Positions 9,419-16,972 of a DNA stretch of 33,810 nucleotides are shown here, one piece after another. The first letter of the stretch is position 1. Every line of letters starts with the position of its first letter. Where the stretch lies: contig JADHWG010000013.1 in the NCBI GenBank assembly GCA_016783605.1, positions 1 through 33,810 of the forward strand. The letters are read 5' to 3'. The notes beneath the pieces are model-generated. The model saw nothing but the letters and a program-made list of their open reading frames with translations. It was not told the DNA's origin and made no database searches. The position numbers and the translations under genes were made by a program. This DNA is from Candidatus Omnitrophota bacterium (GTDB lineage Bacteria; Omnitrophota; Gorgyraeia; Tantalellales; Tantalellaceae).

Positions 9419-9530
9419 AAGACTTGAACAATTGCTCGAAAACTTGCTTCTAAGGATAAGACCGGTGGATTATAACGGTGATTTTAAAAATTGGGAAAAA
9501 GCTCAAAAGGCTCTAGCGACGTCGCTGTAA
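9419..9530 (+). pseudogene. Duplicated 3' end of the giant gene
   Basis: Bases 9431-9530 match 8757-8856, the last 100 bases of the giant gene including the stop codon, with two mismatches; weaker identity extends about 12 bases further left. The piece encodes NLLLRIRPVDYN... through ...KALATSL and stop in frame, but has no start. It begins almost at the right end of MITE copy 1. It is either the stump of a tandem paralogue lost by deletion or a local duplication. Confidence 0.85.
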
Positions 9531-9540
9531 GATTTTGGGT

Positions 9541-9569
9541 TTGACAAACATAAACGAATAGTGTAATTT
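9541..9569 (+). promoter_or_regulatory. Promoter for the MNT/HepT pair
   Basis: TTGACA (9541-9546), a 17-base spacer and TAATTT (9564-9569). The start of the MNT gene lies 27-30 bases downstream, with AAAGAGG at 9587-9593 as ribosome binding site. The promoter begins ten bases after the duplicated gene tail. Confidence 0.65.
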
Positions 9570-9595
9570 TATAACTGCAGAAGTGAAAAGAGGTT

Positions 9596-9886
9596 ATGAT
9601 GAAGAGCGACATAAGTAGAATAAAACGTAAAATTCTTCCAATTTTGAAAAAATTCGGGACTCGAAAAGCGGCACTTTTTGGTTCGTGTGTTCGAGATGAT
9701 ATGAGAGAGAATAGTGATATTGATGTTTTAGTAGAGATTGAAAGTGATATTAGTTTGCTTGGTTTCGTAGATTTAAAACAGAAAATTGAAGAAGTATTGG
9801 GACGAAAAGTAGATTTAGTGGAGTATGATACACTTAAACCTCTTCTTAGGGAAAAAATTTTAAAAGAACAAGTGGTGATTTTATGA
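9596..9886 (+). CDS. MNT-type nucleotidyltransferase (HEPN/MNT antitoxin)
   Basis: 96 residues with the minimal nucleotidyltransferase signature: GSCVRDD (29-35) followed by SDIDVLVE (40-47), giving the two catalytic aspartates Asp41 and Asp43, and VDLVEYD with a third acidic residue. MNT proteins of this size neutralise a HEPN RNase partner (HepT), in MntA by adding AMP to it. The ATG at 9599 has better spacing to the AAAGAGG at 9587-9593, so the true start may be one codon later. The stop overlaps the ATG of a HepT-like frame as ATGA, as in intact MNT/HepT operons, but that partner is broken here. The catalytic residues look intact. Confidence 0.85.
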   Translation: MMKSDISRIKRKILPILKKFGTRKAALFGSCVRDDMRENSDIDVLVEIESDISLLGFVDLKQKIEEVLGRKVDLVEYDTLKPLLREKILKEQVVIL

Positions 9887-10013
9887 AAAGGGATGTAAAT
9901 GTACATATCGAAGATATTTTGGAGAGAATTTGAAACGGACGCTAAAAGTTGTAAAAGAAGATATGCTTGATTTGAAGGATAAAATTTTAGAGATAAAGAA
10001 AAGTTTGGAATAA
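9883..10013 (+). pseudogene. HepT (HEPN) toxin remnant with internal deletion
   Basis: The first frame gives MKRDVNVHIEDILERI then TGA at 9931-9933. This resembles the usual start of HepT/DUF86 proteins (MKRD..LYLEDILE.I). In another frame, from 9930, the sequence reads LKRTLKVVKEDMLDLKDKI... and ends KKSLE at 10013, which resembles the usual HepT C-terminus. About 70 codons between them, including the region where the Rx4-6H RNase motif should be, are missing, and the frame has shifted. I conclude the toxin is dead. The match is from memory of the family. Confidence 0.7.
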
Positions 10014-10029
10014 ATGTTTTTAAGTTAAC

Positions 10030-10080
10030 CCCCAAAATAACCTCGTAGGTTGATCTGCAAGGTTGATTTGGGGTATTTTT
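10030..10080 (+). terminator. Imperfect hairpin terminator with CGTAGGTT repeat
   Basis: CCCCAAAATAACCT (10030-10043) pairs with AGGTTGATTTGGGG (10060-10073) with two mismatches, followed by TATTTTT and a second T-run at 10087-10094. A degenerate member of the AACCTCGTAGGTT palindrome family forms the stem. It closes the MNT/HepT unit. Confidence 0.65.
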
Positions 10081-10092
10081 TGCCTGTTTTTT

Positions 10093-10121
10093 TTGACAAA
10101 ACTACATAATTTTCTTACAAT
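10093..10121 (+). promoter_or_regulatory. Promoter upstream of the ERCC4 relic and dinG
   Basis: TTGACA (10093-10098), 17 bases, TACAAT (10116-10121): close to consensus. It follows directly on the T-run of the previous terminator. The first intact gene downstream is dinG at 10306, so the nuclease relic is now part of its leader. Confidence 0.75.
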
Positions 10122-10180
10122 TAGACAAAAGCATTGGTGAGGTGGATACTGTAGGCGGAGAGAAGATAAAGTAGAAATGA

Positions 10181-10309
10181 ATTCATGTCTTAGATTATTT
10201 TGGGAGTGTGGAAGCGGTTTTTACTGCCAGGGAAAATCAATTAATGGAAATATCCGGGTTAGGTAAGATTACAGCTAAAAAGATTAAAAGAGTGGTATCA
10301 AAGACATGA
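10181..10309 (+). pseudogene. Helix-hairpin-helix tail of an ERCC4/XPF-type nuclease
   Basis: The frame opens after a TGA at 10178-10180 with no start and ends TGA at 10307-10309, overlapping the dinG ATG as ATGA. It reads LDYFGSVEAVFTARE then ISGLGKITAKKIKRVVS. This is the classic second HhH domain of ERCC4-family nucleases (FGSVEAVLTAS.EEL..VPGIG..TAKKI). The catalytic ERCC4 domain (GDxnERKxxxD) is nowhere upstream. The exact start-stop overlap suggests that an intact nuclease was once coupled to this helicase. Confidence 0.7.
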
Positions 10310-12294
10310 ACATATTTTCATTGGTATTTGGCAATGATTACGAGAATCTCCCGAAGAAGTTTAGAAATTTTGAAGCTCGAGCGCAGCAAATAGAGATGGT
10401 TAAAGCTGTGCAGAATTCTCTTCTTTCGAGGAGGCATTTGTTGGTTGAAGCCGGAACAGGTGTCGGCAAAAGTTTAGCATATCTCTTGCCGCTCATAAAG
10501 TGGACTAATGAATGCGGCAAAAAAGTTGTAATTTCCACTTATACGAAAACTCTTCAAAGGCAACTCGTGGAAAAGGATCTTCCCGAACTTAAAGCTATCT
10601 TAGGGCTTGATTTTAGTTTCGCGTTATGCGTGGGGTCACAGAATTATCTTTGTTTGAGAAGATTAAATCAAAACAGCCAGCATGGTTTATTTGAATCGGA
10701 AGCAGAGAAAAAAGAACTTGTGAGGATACTAAGATGGTCGAAATCTTCCAAAACGGGTTTAAGGCCGAGTTTTAATCGCGTAATAGCGGAAACAATGTGG
10801 AGCAAAATATGTAGGGAAAGCGATCTTTGCTTAGGGAAAAAATGTCTTTTCAGAAAAGAATGTTTTTATGCCAAAGCGCGGTTTGAAGAATATAAGGCGA
10901 ATATTTTAATAACCAACCATCATCTTTTTTTCTCACATATCGCGTCCGGCGGAAATGTTCTTCCTCGTTTTGACGCAGTTACTTTTGATGAAGCGCATAC
11001 TTTGGAGGATGTTGCTACAAGCTATTTAGGGACGTCAATATCGAATTTTCAGATAAAACATTTTTGCGATTCGTTATTTAATCCGGAATCGGGAAAAGGT
11101 TTTTTGCGAGGGATAAAAGGTGCTCCAAAAAAGAAGGTAGAACTAGTGAGAGAAAAACTGGACGAAGTGAGAAATACTTCTTTGTTGTTTTTTTCCAGTC
11201 TAAAATCAAGGTTTGGTATTCTGTCCGGTACGATTCGAATAAGAGAAAAAGGATTGATTACAAATTATCTTGACGAACCATTATCAAATCTTGCTTTTTC
11301 ATTGAAAGAGCTTCTCTTCTTCGCGAGGAATGATGAAGACAAGATTGAAATTGAAGCATTTATATCGCGCGCACAGTTGTTCAATGTTACTTTAGACACG
11401 ATTTTATGTATGCGACAGAAAGAATATGTATACTGGATAGAAATTCTGAACCGTTCGAGAGGAGTAAAATACACGTTTTTCGCCGCACCCATAGATATAG
11501 CCGATGAATTCAAAACGAAAATCCTTGATGATATAAGACCGGTTATATTGACATCGGCGACGATTTCCGTCGGTGGAAGTTTTGAATTTATAAAAAAGAA
11601 TCTGGGCATGGGAAAGAATAGTGACAGCCTGATTTTAGATTCTTCTTTCGATTACAGAAAAAACGCGCTTTTATATCTGTCAGATAATTTGCCGGATCCA
11701 AGTTTGGAATATGACCTTTATGAGCAAAAAGCGATTGGAGAAATTAAAAAAATTATTTACTTTATGCACGGCCGAACATTTGTATTGTTTACCAGTTTTA
11801 AAATGATGGATAGAGCGTACGCCACGCTAAAAAAGGAGTTGGGGGGTATGCGAATTTTACGGCAAGGCGATGTCGGGCGCTATCAATTGTTGCAGAATTT
11901 TAAGCGCGCTCCAAATGCTGTTCTTTTGGGAACGGCCACATTCTGGCAAGGTATTGATGTCCCCGGCAGGGCCTTAGAATGCGTTATTCTTAGCAAGCTT
12001 CCTTTTTCGGTTCCTGATGAACCGGTCGCGGAGGCGAAAATGGAACGGCTTGTTTCCGAGAACAGGAATCCTTTCACACATTACCAGATGCCGCGCGCGG
12101 TTATCATGTTTCGGCAAGGATTTGGCAGGCTCATACGGACAGAGAAAGATAAAGGTATGGTCGCGGTAATTGATCCCAGGATAAAAACGCGCGCTTACGG
12201 TAAAACTTTTCTGTCGGCTCTTCCCGAATGCAAAAAAATAACCAATTTAAATGATGCCAAAAAATTTTTCGAAATGATAAAAACCTCCTTGTAA
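10306..12294 (+). CDS. dinG: DinG/XPD-like Fe-S superfamily 2 DNA helicase
   Basis: 662 residues. Walker A EAGTGVGKS lies at about 48-56. Four cysteines, Cys169, Cys175, Cys180 and Cys186, form the 4Fe-4S domain of XPD/DinG helicases. The DEAH box is at 228-231 (TFDEAHTLEDV), motif III is LTSATI, and motifs V-VI are seen in LLGTATFWQGIDVPG and QGFGRLIR. The expected role is 5'-3' unwinding of DNA, including R-loops and forks, in repair. The start overlaps an ERCC4-type nuclease relic (ATGA). The E. coli DinG length is about 716, so this is complete. It could equally be named YoaA-like; the family is certain, the exact orthologue less so. Confidence 0.93.
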   Translation: MNIFSLVFGNDYENLPKKFRNFEARAQQIEMVKAVQNSLLSRRHLLVEAGTGVGKSLAYLLPLIKWTNECGKKVVISTYTKTLQRQLVEKDLPELKAILGLDFSFALCVGSQNYLCLRRLNQNSQHGLFESEAEKKELVRILRWSKSSKTGLRPSFNRVIAETMWSKICRESDLCLGKKCLFRKECFYAKARFEEYKANILITNHHLFFSHIASGGNVLPRFDAVTFDEAHTLEDVATSYLGTSISNFQIKHFCDSLFNPESGKGFLRGIKGAPKKKVELVREKLDEVRNTSLLFFSSLKSRFGILSGTIRIREKGLITNYLDEPLSNLAFSLKELLFFARNDEDKIEIEAFISRAQLFNVTLDTILCMRQKEYVYWIEILNRSRGVKYTFFAAPIDIADEFKTKILDDIRPVILTSATISVGGSFEFIKKNLGMGKNSDSLILDSSFDYRKNALLYLSDNLPDPSLEYDLYEQKAIGEIKKIIYFMHGRTFVLFTSFKMMDRAYATLKKELGGMRILRQGDVGRYQLLQNFKRAPNAVLLGTATFWQGIDVPGRALECVILSKLPFSVPDEPVAEAKMERLVSENRNPFTHYQMPRAVIMFRQGFGRLIRTEKDKGMVAVIDPRIKTRAYGKTFLSALPECKKITNLNDAKKFFEMIKTSL

Positions 12295-12317
12295 TTTTAT
12301 TTGGGCGCCCATCGTAG

Positions 12318-12336
12318 GGGCACATTGCATGTGCCC
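12318..12336. repeat. GTAGGGGCAC palindrome, member 1
   Basis: GGGCACA, five bases, TGTGCCC just downstream of dinG. It belongs with the GGGCACGGCATGCCGTGCCC palindromes at 22347-22366 and 31782-31801 and the G/C-changed form at 16290-16314. No run of T follows, so it is more likely a repeat than a terminator. Confidence 0.6.
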
Positions 12337-12409
12337 GTTCGAGTTGCATACCATGGACAGACCCCTATGCCTGTTTGTTGTACAAATTCACGTGTGCGAG
12401 GAAATGACA

Positions 12410-12488
12410 ATTCTCATTTGTCCCTCTCCACCCAGATTTATGGGTAAGGAGTAGCTCAGAAGAGGGGAGAGAGGCTCAAAATGAGAAT
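12410..12488. repeat. Candidate 79-bp palindromic element
   Basis: The ends are ATTCTCATTT (12410-12419) and its reverse complement AAATGAGAAT (12479-12488). Inside, CCCTCTCC (12422-12429) faces GGGGAGAGAG (12464-12473). It has the form of a small non-coding palindromic insertion. No second copy is seen in the window. Confidence 0.45.
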
Positions 12489-12493
12489 AATAT

Positions 12494-12533
12494 TTGACAA
12501 TGGATCGCTCATAGTCTAAACTATATTAGACTA
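12494..12533 (+). promoter_or_regulatory. Promoter with candidate operator for the ATPase gene
   Basis: TTGACA (12494-12499), 17 bases, TAAACT (12517-12522). An inverted repeat TAGTCTAA (12513-12520) / TTAGACTA (12526-12533) covers the -10 box and the start site. A repressor bound there would block initiation. The repressor is unknown. Confidence 0.6.
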
Positions 12534-12567
12534 AACAGGATTATACTGTCAAAATATGGAGGTGCGT

Positions 12568-13965
12568 ATGAAGTTTGTAAACAGAAAAACGGAACTTGCG
12601 TTTCTTGAGGAAAAATGGAGTGAAAATAAGGCACAATTGATAGTGATCTACGGCAAGAGGCGGGTGGGGAAAACCGAATTAAGTGTTCATTTTGCAAAAG
12701 ACAAAGCTCACATATATTTTTTGTGTGAAAGGATTTCTTCTCTGAAGCAGTTGAAAAAGTTCACGGAAATGGTGGGGGCTTACTTCAAGGATGAATTCTT
12801 GCCGCAAAATGGATTCAGTGATTGGGAAACCGCGTTTAAATACATTGCAAGAAAAAATAGAAAGATAGTTTTGATAATCGATGAATTTCCCTATTTAGCG
12901 GAAACTGATAACGCGATTCCTTCAACCTTTCAAAAAGCGTGGGACTTGTATTTGAAGGATTCGAAGGTATGTCTGATACTTTTGGGTTCAAGTATTTCCA
13001 TGATGGAAAAAACCGTTCTTTTTCATAAGGCGCCGTTATACGGCAGAAGAACCGGACAACTGCTCATAAAACCTTTTAGTTTTAGAGACATTGTTAAAAC
13101 TTTTCCCAAAAAGAATTTTGAAGAAATTTTATCAATCTACAGCATTGTAGGTGGAATTCCTCTCTATCTTAACAAGTTTCATGGGAAAAAAGTGTTAAAT
13201 GTTGTTGAAAAGGAAATTTTCAGTAAAGGTCAGCCCCTCTATGAAGAAGTTGAATTTCTGCTTCGAGAAGAATTAAGGGAACCAAGAAATTATTTCGTTA
13301 TATTAGAAGCTTTATCTCTTGGAAAAAACAAACTTTCTGAGATTATTAACGAAACCGGATTTGATAAAGGGACGGTTTCCCGATATATTTCAATACTGGA
13401 TAGTCTTCAAATAACGAAAAAAGAAATACCGATTACTGAAAAAATTCCGGAAAAAAGCCGAAAAGGCATATACAAGATCGATGACAATTTTTTTAATTTT
13501 TGGTTTCGAATTATATTTAGGAATCGTTCTTTGCTTGAAGAAGGCAGGCTTAAAGAAGTAATTTCTCGGTTAAAGATAGCTATGCCGGTGTTGTTATCAG
13601 AAAACTATGAGAAAGTAGCGGGTGAAATACTGTTTAACGCGATAGCGGATAGGAAAATAATGGCAGATTTTACGAATTATGGGCGTTGGTGGAGCAATAA
13701 CCAAGAAATTGATCTTGTCGCGGTAAACCGAGTTGAAAATGAAATTTTGTTTGGAGAAGTAAAATGGTCGAATAAACAAGTGGGGACGGATATATATGAA
13801 AACTTAAAGGAAAAAGCACAGTCTATTGAATGGGGGAAAACAGGAAGAAAAGAGTATTTCGCTTTATTCAGTAAATCCGGATTCACAAAAGCAATGAAGG
13901 AAAAAGCCGAAAAAGACGGGATTTTTTTGTTTCACAAAGATAAGCTAATTTGCGGGAATGGGTAG
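12568..13965 (+). CDS. Archaeal-type ATPase with C-terminal DUF234 nuclease-like domain
   Basis: 465 residues from ATG 12568, which sits behind GGAGGT (12558-12563); the in-frame ATG at 12556 lacks such a site. Walker A GKRRVGKT is at 29-36 and Walker B IIDEF at 103-107 (Asp105, Glu106). A winged helix follows (IINETGFDKGTVSRYISIL), then a PD-(D/E)XK-like end with EIDLVAV (Asp382) and FGEVKW (Glu397, Lys399). This order matches the ATPase_2 plus DUF234 families, common in archaea and in uncultivated bacteria, often in mobile or repeat-rich spots. The function of the family is poorly known. The gene stands alone behind its own promoter with a palindromic operator. Confidence 0.85.
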   Translation: MKFVNRKTELAFLEEKWSENKAQLIVIYGKRRVGKTELSVHFAKDKAHIYFLCERISSLKQLKKFTEMVGAYFKDEFLPQNGFSDWETAFKYIARKNRKIVLIIDEFPYLAETDNAIPSTFQKAWDLYLKDSKVCLILLGSSISMMEKTVLFHKAPLYGRRTGQLLIKPFSFRDIVKTFPKKNFEEILSIYSIVGGIPLYLNKFHGKKVLNVVEKEIFSKGQPLYEEVEFLLREELREPRNYFVILEALSLGKNKLSEIINETGFDKGTVSRYISILDSLQITKKEIPITEKIPEKSRKGIYKIDDNFFNFWFRIIFRNRSLLEEGRLKEVISRLKIAMPVLLSENYEKVAGEILFNAIADRKIMADFTNYGRWWSNNQEIDLVAVNRVENEILFGEVKWSNKQVGTDIYENLKEKAQSIEWGKTGRKEYFALFSKSGFTKAMKEKAEKDGIFLFHKDKLICGNG

Positions 13966-14019
13966 TAAATAGAAATACCGTCTTGAGTCCGGTATGCAAA
14001 TCGACCGAGAGTTTTCTGA

Positions 14020-14043
14020 GATTCCACCTACTCTGGTGGAATC
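14020..14043. other. Nine-base-pair hairpin after the ATPase gene
   Basis: GATTCCACC, six bases, GGTGGAATC: a perfect stem 55 bases past the ATPase stop. No T-run follows, so it is a weak candidate for transcript-end protection or rho-assisted termination. Confidence 0.4.
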
Positions 14044-14063
14044 GGATAATGTCGGGATTTGTG

Positions 14064-14098
14064 TTGATAAATGGAAGCAGATGGTGTACATTTGTACA
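14064..14098 (+). promoter_or_regulatory. Promoter of the SemiSWEET-SDR-rnz set, with palindrome
   Basis: TTGATA (14064-14069), 17 bases, TACATT (14087-14092). TGTACA (14085-14090) and TGTACA (14093-14098) flank the centre of the -10 box and form a symmetric operator-like site. AAGGGAG precedes the ATG at 14115. Confidence 0.6.
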
Positions 14099-14114
14099 AA
14101 AACAAGGGAGTTTT

Positions 14115-14378
14115 ATGTTGTTTATTTGTATTGAAATGGTGGGACTTATCGCGGGCGTATGTACGACGGTCGCGTTTGTGCCGCAGATATTTAAAATATT
14201 GAAAAGCAAACATGCAAGAGATATTTCGCTTGGGATGTATGTCATTCTTACTACCGGTATTTTTTTGTGGATGGTGTATGGGATCTTATTGGGAAGGATC
14301 CCTATTGTTTTAGCCAACGGGATATCGTTTGTTTTGTGTTTAACTGTTGTGATCACGAAAATTAGGTATAAAGGATAA
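14115..14378 (+). CDS. SemiSWEET-type PQ-loop sugar transporter
   Basis: 87 residues, three hydrophobic helices, the first holding the PQ motif (FVPQIFKIL, Pro23-Gln24) followed by the KSKHARDIS connection typical of SWEET and SemiSWEET proteins. These half-size carriers dimerise and move sugars by facilitated diffusion; the substrate here is unknown. The start at 14115 is chosen because AAGGGAG (14103-14109) sits before it; the longer frame from 13950 overlaps the ATPase gene and adds no hydrophobic sequence. Two bases separate its stop from the next start, so it heads an operon with the SDR and rnz. It has its own promoter at 14064-14092. Confidence 0.85.
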   Translation: MLFICIEMVGLIAGVCTTVAFVPQIFKILKSKHARDISLGMYVILTTGIFLWMVYGILLGRIPIVLANGISFVLCLTVVITKIRYKG

Positions 14379-14379
14379 T

Positions 14380-15345
14380 ATGACCGAATGTGTGGTGCTT
14401 GTTACCGGTGCGACGGGGTTTATCGGCAAGAGTCTGGTAAGGCGTCTTTTGTCACGTAAAAAATACAAAATAGTGTGCCTGGTCAGAAAAACAAGCAATG
14501 TTGATTTTTTGATAGAGAAAAAAGTGGAAACGGTTGTTGGTGATATTTGTGATTTTGCCGGTTTGGAAAAAGTTTTTAAAGAGGTAAGACCGGATATGGT
14601 CATCCACGCGGCGGCGAAAGTGTCAGATACGGTCGAGACGGAACTTCATAATTGTAACAGTGTCGGCACTCACAATATCTGCGAGTTGTGTTTTGTATAC
14701 GAAATAGAAAAACTTGTTTACTTAAGTTCCGTAGCCGTCCTCAGCGGAAATCCGGATGTCCCGCTTACCGAATGTCTGCCGTATAAGGCGTCCAATCATT
14801 ATGGAAAAAGCAAGATAGAAGCCGAACAAATTGTTTTAAGTTATAGAGAAAAAGGTCTTCCAGTTTCTATTTTAAGGCCGTGTATGGTTTATGGTGAAGA
14901 CGAGCCGCACGCTTTGGACAGGATCCTTCGCTTGGTGGAAAAGCGCCGTATTCCCATATTGAACGTGCCCGGGATGGATTCGAAACTGCATTTGGTGTAT
15001 GTTGAAAATGTTACGGACGCGTTAATTCTCGCGCTTGAAAAGGAGGAAGCCCTTACCGGTACGTTCATGATAGCCGACAAAGAAATTATAACCTTGAGAA
15101 AGTTTTTGAAAATAATTTATGACGCGTTGGAAAAAGGTACGCCGCCGGTGGTGCCGCGTTGGATCGCGAAGTGTCTTATGATATTTCCTCCTTTTCGTTT
15201 GCGTCTTCAGAGAATTTTTAAAGACAGAGTTTATGATACATCGCGCGCGGCGCGCGAACTCGGATACGATCCCGGAGTTTCAACTGAGGAAGGTCTCTGC
15301 CGTACGGTGCGGTATTGGAAGGAAACCGAATATGTCAAAAATTAA
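14380..15345 (+). CDS. Extended SDR, NAD-dependent epimerase/dehydratase family
   Basis: 321 residues. The Rossmann motif TGATGFIG is at 9-16, followed by an HAAAKVSD stretch of the extended SDR class, YLSSVAV with the active Ser, and YGKSK with catalytic Tyr141 and Lys145. ILRPCMVYG lies downstream, as usual for sugar-nucleotide epimerases and 3-beta-HSD-like or dihydroflavonol-reductase-like members. The substrate cannot be read from the sequence. It is two bases from the SemiSWEET gene and overlaps rnz by 14 bases, so the three are co-transcribed. Confidence 0.85.
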   Translation: MTECVVLVTGATGFIGKSLVRRLLSRKKYKIVCLVRKTSNVDFLIEKKVETVVGDICDFAGLEKVFKEVRPDMVIHAAAKVSDTVETELHNCNSVGTHNICELCFVYEIEKLVYLSSVAVLSGNPDVPLTECLPYKASNHYGKSKIEAEQIVLSYREKGLPVSILRPCMVYGEDEPHALDRILRLVEKRRIPILNVPGMDSKLHLVYVENVTDALILALEKEEALTGTFMIADKEIITLRKFLKIIYDALEKGTPPVVPRWIAKCLMIFPPFRLRLQRIFKDRVYDTSRAARELGYDPGVSTEEGLCRTVRYWKETEYVKN

Positions 15346-16246
15346 AGTTACGATGCTTGGGACGACCGCGGCGGTGCCGACGAGAGAAAGGGGTCATCCC
15401 GCGGTGTATGTTAGTTTCAGGGACGAAAAAGAAGATTGTTTTCTTTTCGACTGCGGGGAAGGGACCCAGCGGCAAATTATAAACGCGCGTCTGTCTTTAA
15501 GAAAAATAGAAAAAGTTTTTATTACGCATTGGCATGGAGATCATTCTCTGGGGCTTCCGGGGATGGTTGATACGATGGGGTTTGAGGGAAGAAAAACTCC
15601 GCTTGAAATCTATGCTCCTGAGGCGCGAAAAATAAAGAAGATGCTCAAATTCAGTCATTCTTTCGGTGAGTTTAAAGTGGTTTCACGTAACGTGCGGGCA
15701 AAAGGGAAAAAAATTTCCGAGATCGCGAATGAACCCTCTTACAGAATATTATCTTCTCCCGTCAAGCATAGTGTGCCGACCGTTGCTTACGCGTTTCAAG
15801 AAAATGATAAAATTCATATCGATCCTGAAAAAGCGGCGAAATACGGACTTCCGGAAAAAGGTCGAATATATCGAAAATTAAAAGATGCCGGAGCCGTTAC
15901 GGTAAAAGGGCGGAGAGTAAAGCTCGAAGACGTCGCGGTTATAAAAAAAGGAAAAAAAATAGTTTATTCGGGAGATACGGAAGTATGTGATAATTTGAGG
16001 AAATTGGCCAGGGGAGCGGACTTGCTTATTCAAGACTGCACTTATTTTGACAGTCCGGATCCTGGTAAAAATTATCAACACGCGGCGCTTCCCGAAGTTA
16101 TTGAAATGGCTTCGACCGAGCAGATAAAAAAGACGATTTTAACCCATATCAGCAGAAGATATAAAACTTTGGGATGGCTGAAAGATCTCATCAAGGATTA
16201 TCCGGGATTTGAGATCGCGGAAGATTTTATGGAGATTTGCGTGTAG
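15332..16246 (+). CDS. rnz: Ribonuclease Z
   Basis: 304 residues from ATG 15332 (GGAAGG at 15317-15322). The N-terminus KVTMLGTTAAVPTRERG, the zinc motif HWHGDH (66-71) and FDCGEGTQRQI are diagnostic of the metallo-beta-lactamase-fold tRNA 3'-endonuclease. SGDTEVC supplies the conserved Asp, and the C-terminal LTHISRRY supplies the last His. RNase Z trims 3' trailers of tRNA precursors; both tRNA genes in this window encode CCA, so its main substrates lie elsewhere or it acts in turnover. The first 14 bases overlap the SDR gene. A longer frame upstream is only an open extension. Confidence 0.95.
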   Translation: MSKIKVTMLGTTAAVPTRERGHPAVYVSFRDEKEDCFLFDCGEGTQRQIINARLSLRKIEKVFITHWHGDHSLGLPGMVDTMGFEGRKTPLEIYAPEARKIKKMLKFSHSFGEFKVVSRNVRAKGKKISEIANEPSYRILSSPVKHSVPTVAYAFQENDKIHIDPEKAAKYGLPEKGRIYRKLKDAGAVTVKGRRVKLEDVAVIKKGKKIVYSGDTEVCDNLRKLARGADLLIQDCTYFDSPDPGKNYQHAALPEVIEMASTEQIKKTILTHISRRYKTLGWLKDLIKDYPGFEIAEDFMEICV

Positions 16247-16289
16247 GTGTCACACCACCAACCTTGTAGATTAGTGGTTACGATAAAGT

Positions 16290-16314
16290 GTAGGGGCGGC
16301 CCTTGCGTCCGCCC
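16290..16314. repeat. GTAGGGGC palindrome, variant
   Basis: GGGCGG (16294-16299) faces CCGCCC (16309-16314) after GTA. It is the G/C-changed relative of the GTAGGGGCACGGC repeats. It lies in the rnz-queH gap just before CGTAGGTT-type repeats. Confidence 0.55.
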
Positions 16315-16325
16315 GTGAATGGTAA

Positions 16326-16396
16326 GTTCAACCTCGTAGGATGGAAAGAGCCCAACCTACGAGGATGAACTTTCACTCCAGCCTACGAGGTTGGTT
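16326..16396 (+). terminator. Three-arm CGTAGG repeat with T-run after rnz
   Basis: GTTCAACCTCGTAGG (16326-16340) pairs with CCTACGAGGATGAAC (16356-16370) with one mismatch. A third arm, CCTACGAGGTTGG (16381-16393), could replace the second and is followed directly by TTTTTT. It probably ends the SDR-rnz transcript, yet the T-run is only about 20 bases before the queH start, so read-through or alternative pairing may decide queH expression. Confidence 0.6.
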
Positions 16397-16411
16397 TTTT
16401 ACGAACAGATT

Positions 16412-16972
16412 ATGAAAATTTTACTTCACATATGCTGCGGGGTGTGTGCGGCGCCGGCGGTTGAATGGCTGATGGCGGATGGACATGTTGTAAGAGGGTT
16501 TTTTTATAATCCGAATATACATCCTGCCGATGAATATGAAAAACGGCTTCTTGCGGCAAAAAAGGCGGCCGGGGAACTCGGGTTTCGGATGGATGAAGGC
16601 GTTTATGACAGAGAAACGTGGTTTAAAGCGGTGAACGGAACTGAACGCGCGGTTGAAGGCGGTGAGCGTTGCGGGATATGTTTTAAATTGCGTCTTGAAA
16701 AAGCTTTTGAACATATGAAAAAAAATATGTGTGACGCGTTTACGACAACGTTGTCGGTGAGTCCGCATAAGGACGTTACGGAGATAAACGCTATAGGCCG
16801 ATCCATTGGCGGGGAAAAGTTTATTTCAGCCGATTTTAAAAGAAAAGGCGGTTTCGAGCGCGCCGGAGTTCTCGCAAAAGAATGGGGACTTTACCGTCAG
16901 AATTATTGCGGATGTATTTATAGTTTGGAAGAAAGTTTTCGTAAAAAAGAATCGGAGAAAAAGGACAAATGA
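16412..16972 (+). CDS. queH: Epoxyqueuosine reductase QueH
   Basis: 186 residues. The N-terminal CCGVC (Cys8, Cys9, Cys12), RCGIC (Cys87, Cys90) and YCGC (Cys166, Cys168) are the conserved cysteines of the QueH (DUF208) family, which bind a 4Fe-4S cluster and a second metal and reduce epoxyqueuosine to queuosine in tRNA. NPNIHP and FTTTLSVSPHKD are also typical. ATG 16412 starts at the family N-terminus; the upstream TTG at 16391 falls in the repeat. The stop overlaps the tilS start as ATGA, coupling two tRNA-modification genes. No strong promoter is seen between rnz and queH. Confidence 0.93.
   Translation: MKILLHICCGVCAAPAVEWLMADGHVVRGFFYNPNIHPADEYEKRLLAAKKAAGELGFRMDEGVYDRETWFKAVNGTERAVEGGERCGICFKLRLEKAFEHMKKNMCDAFTTTLSVSPHKDVTEINAIGRSIGGEKFISADFKRKGGFERAGVLAKEWGLYRQNYCGCIYSLEESFRKKESEKKDK

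Noticed and set aside
9265-9453. Plus-strand frame across MITE copy 1
   Set aside because: The sequence is the palindromic element; the frame exists only because the repeat lacks stops.
9484-10035. Minus-strand frame of 183 codons
   Set aside because: It lies opposite the MNT and HepT genes, whose forward products carry recognisable motifs; the reverse product has none.
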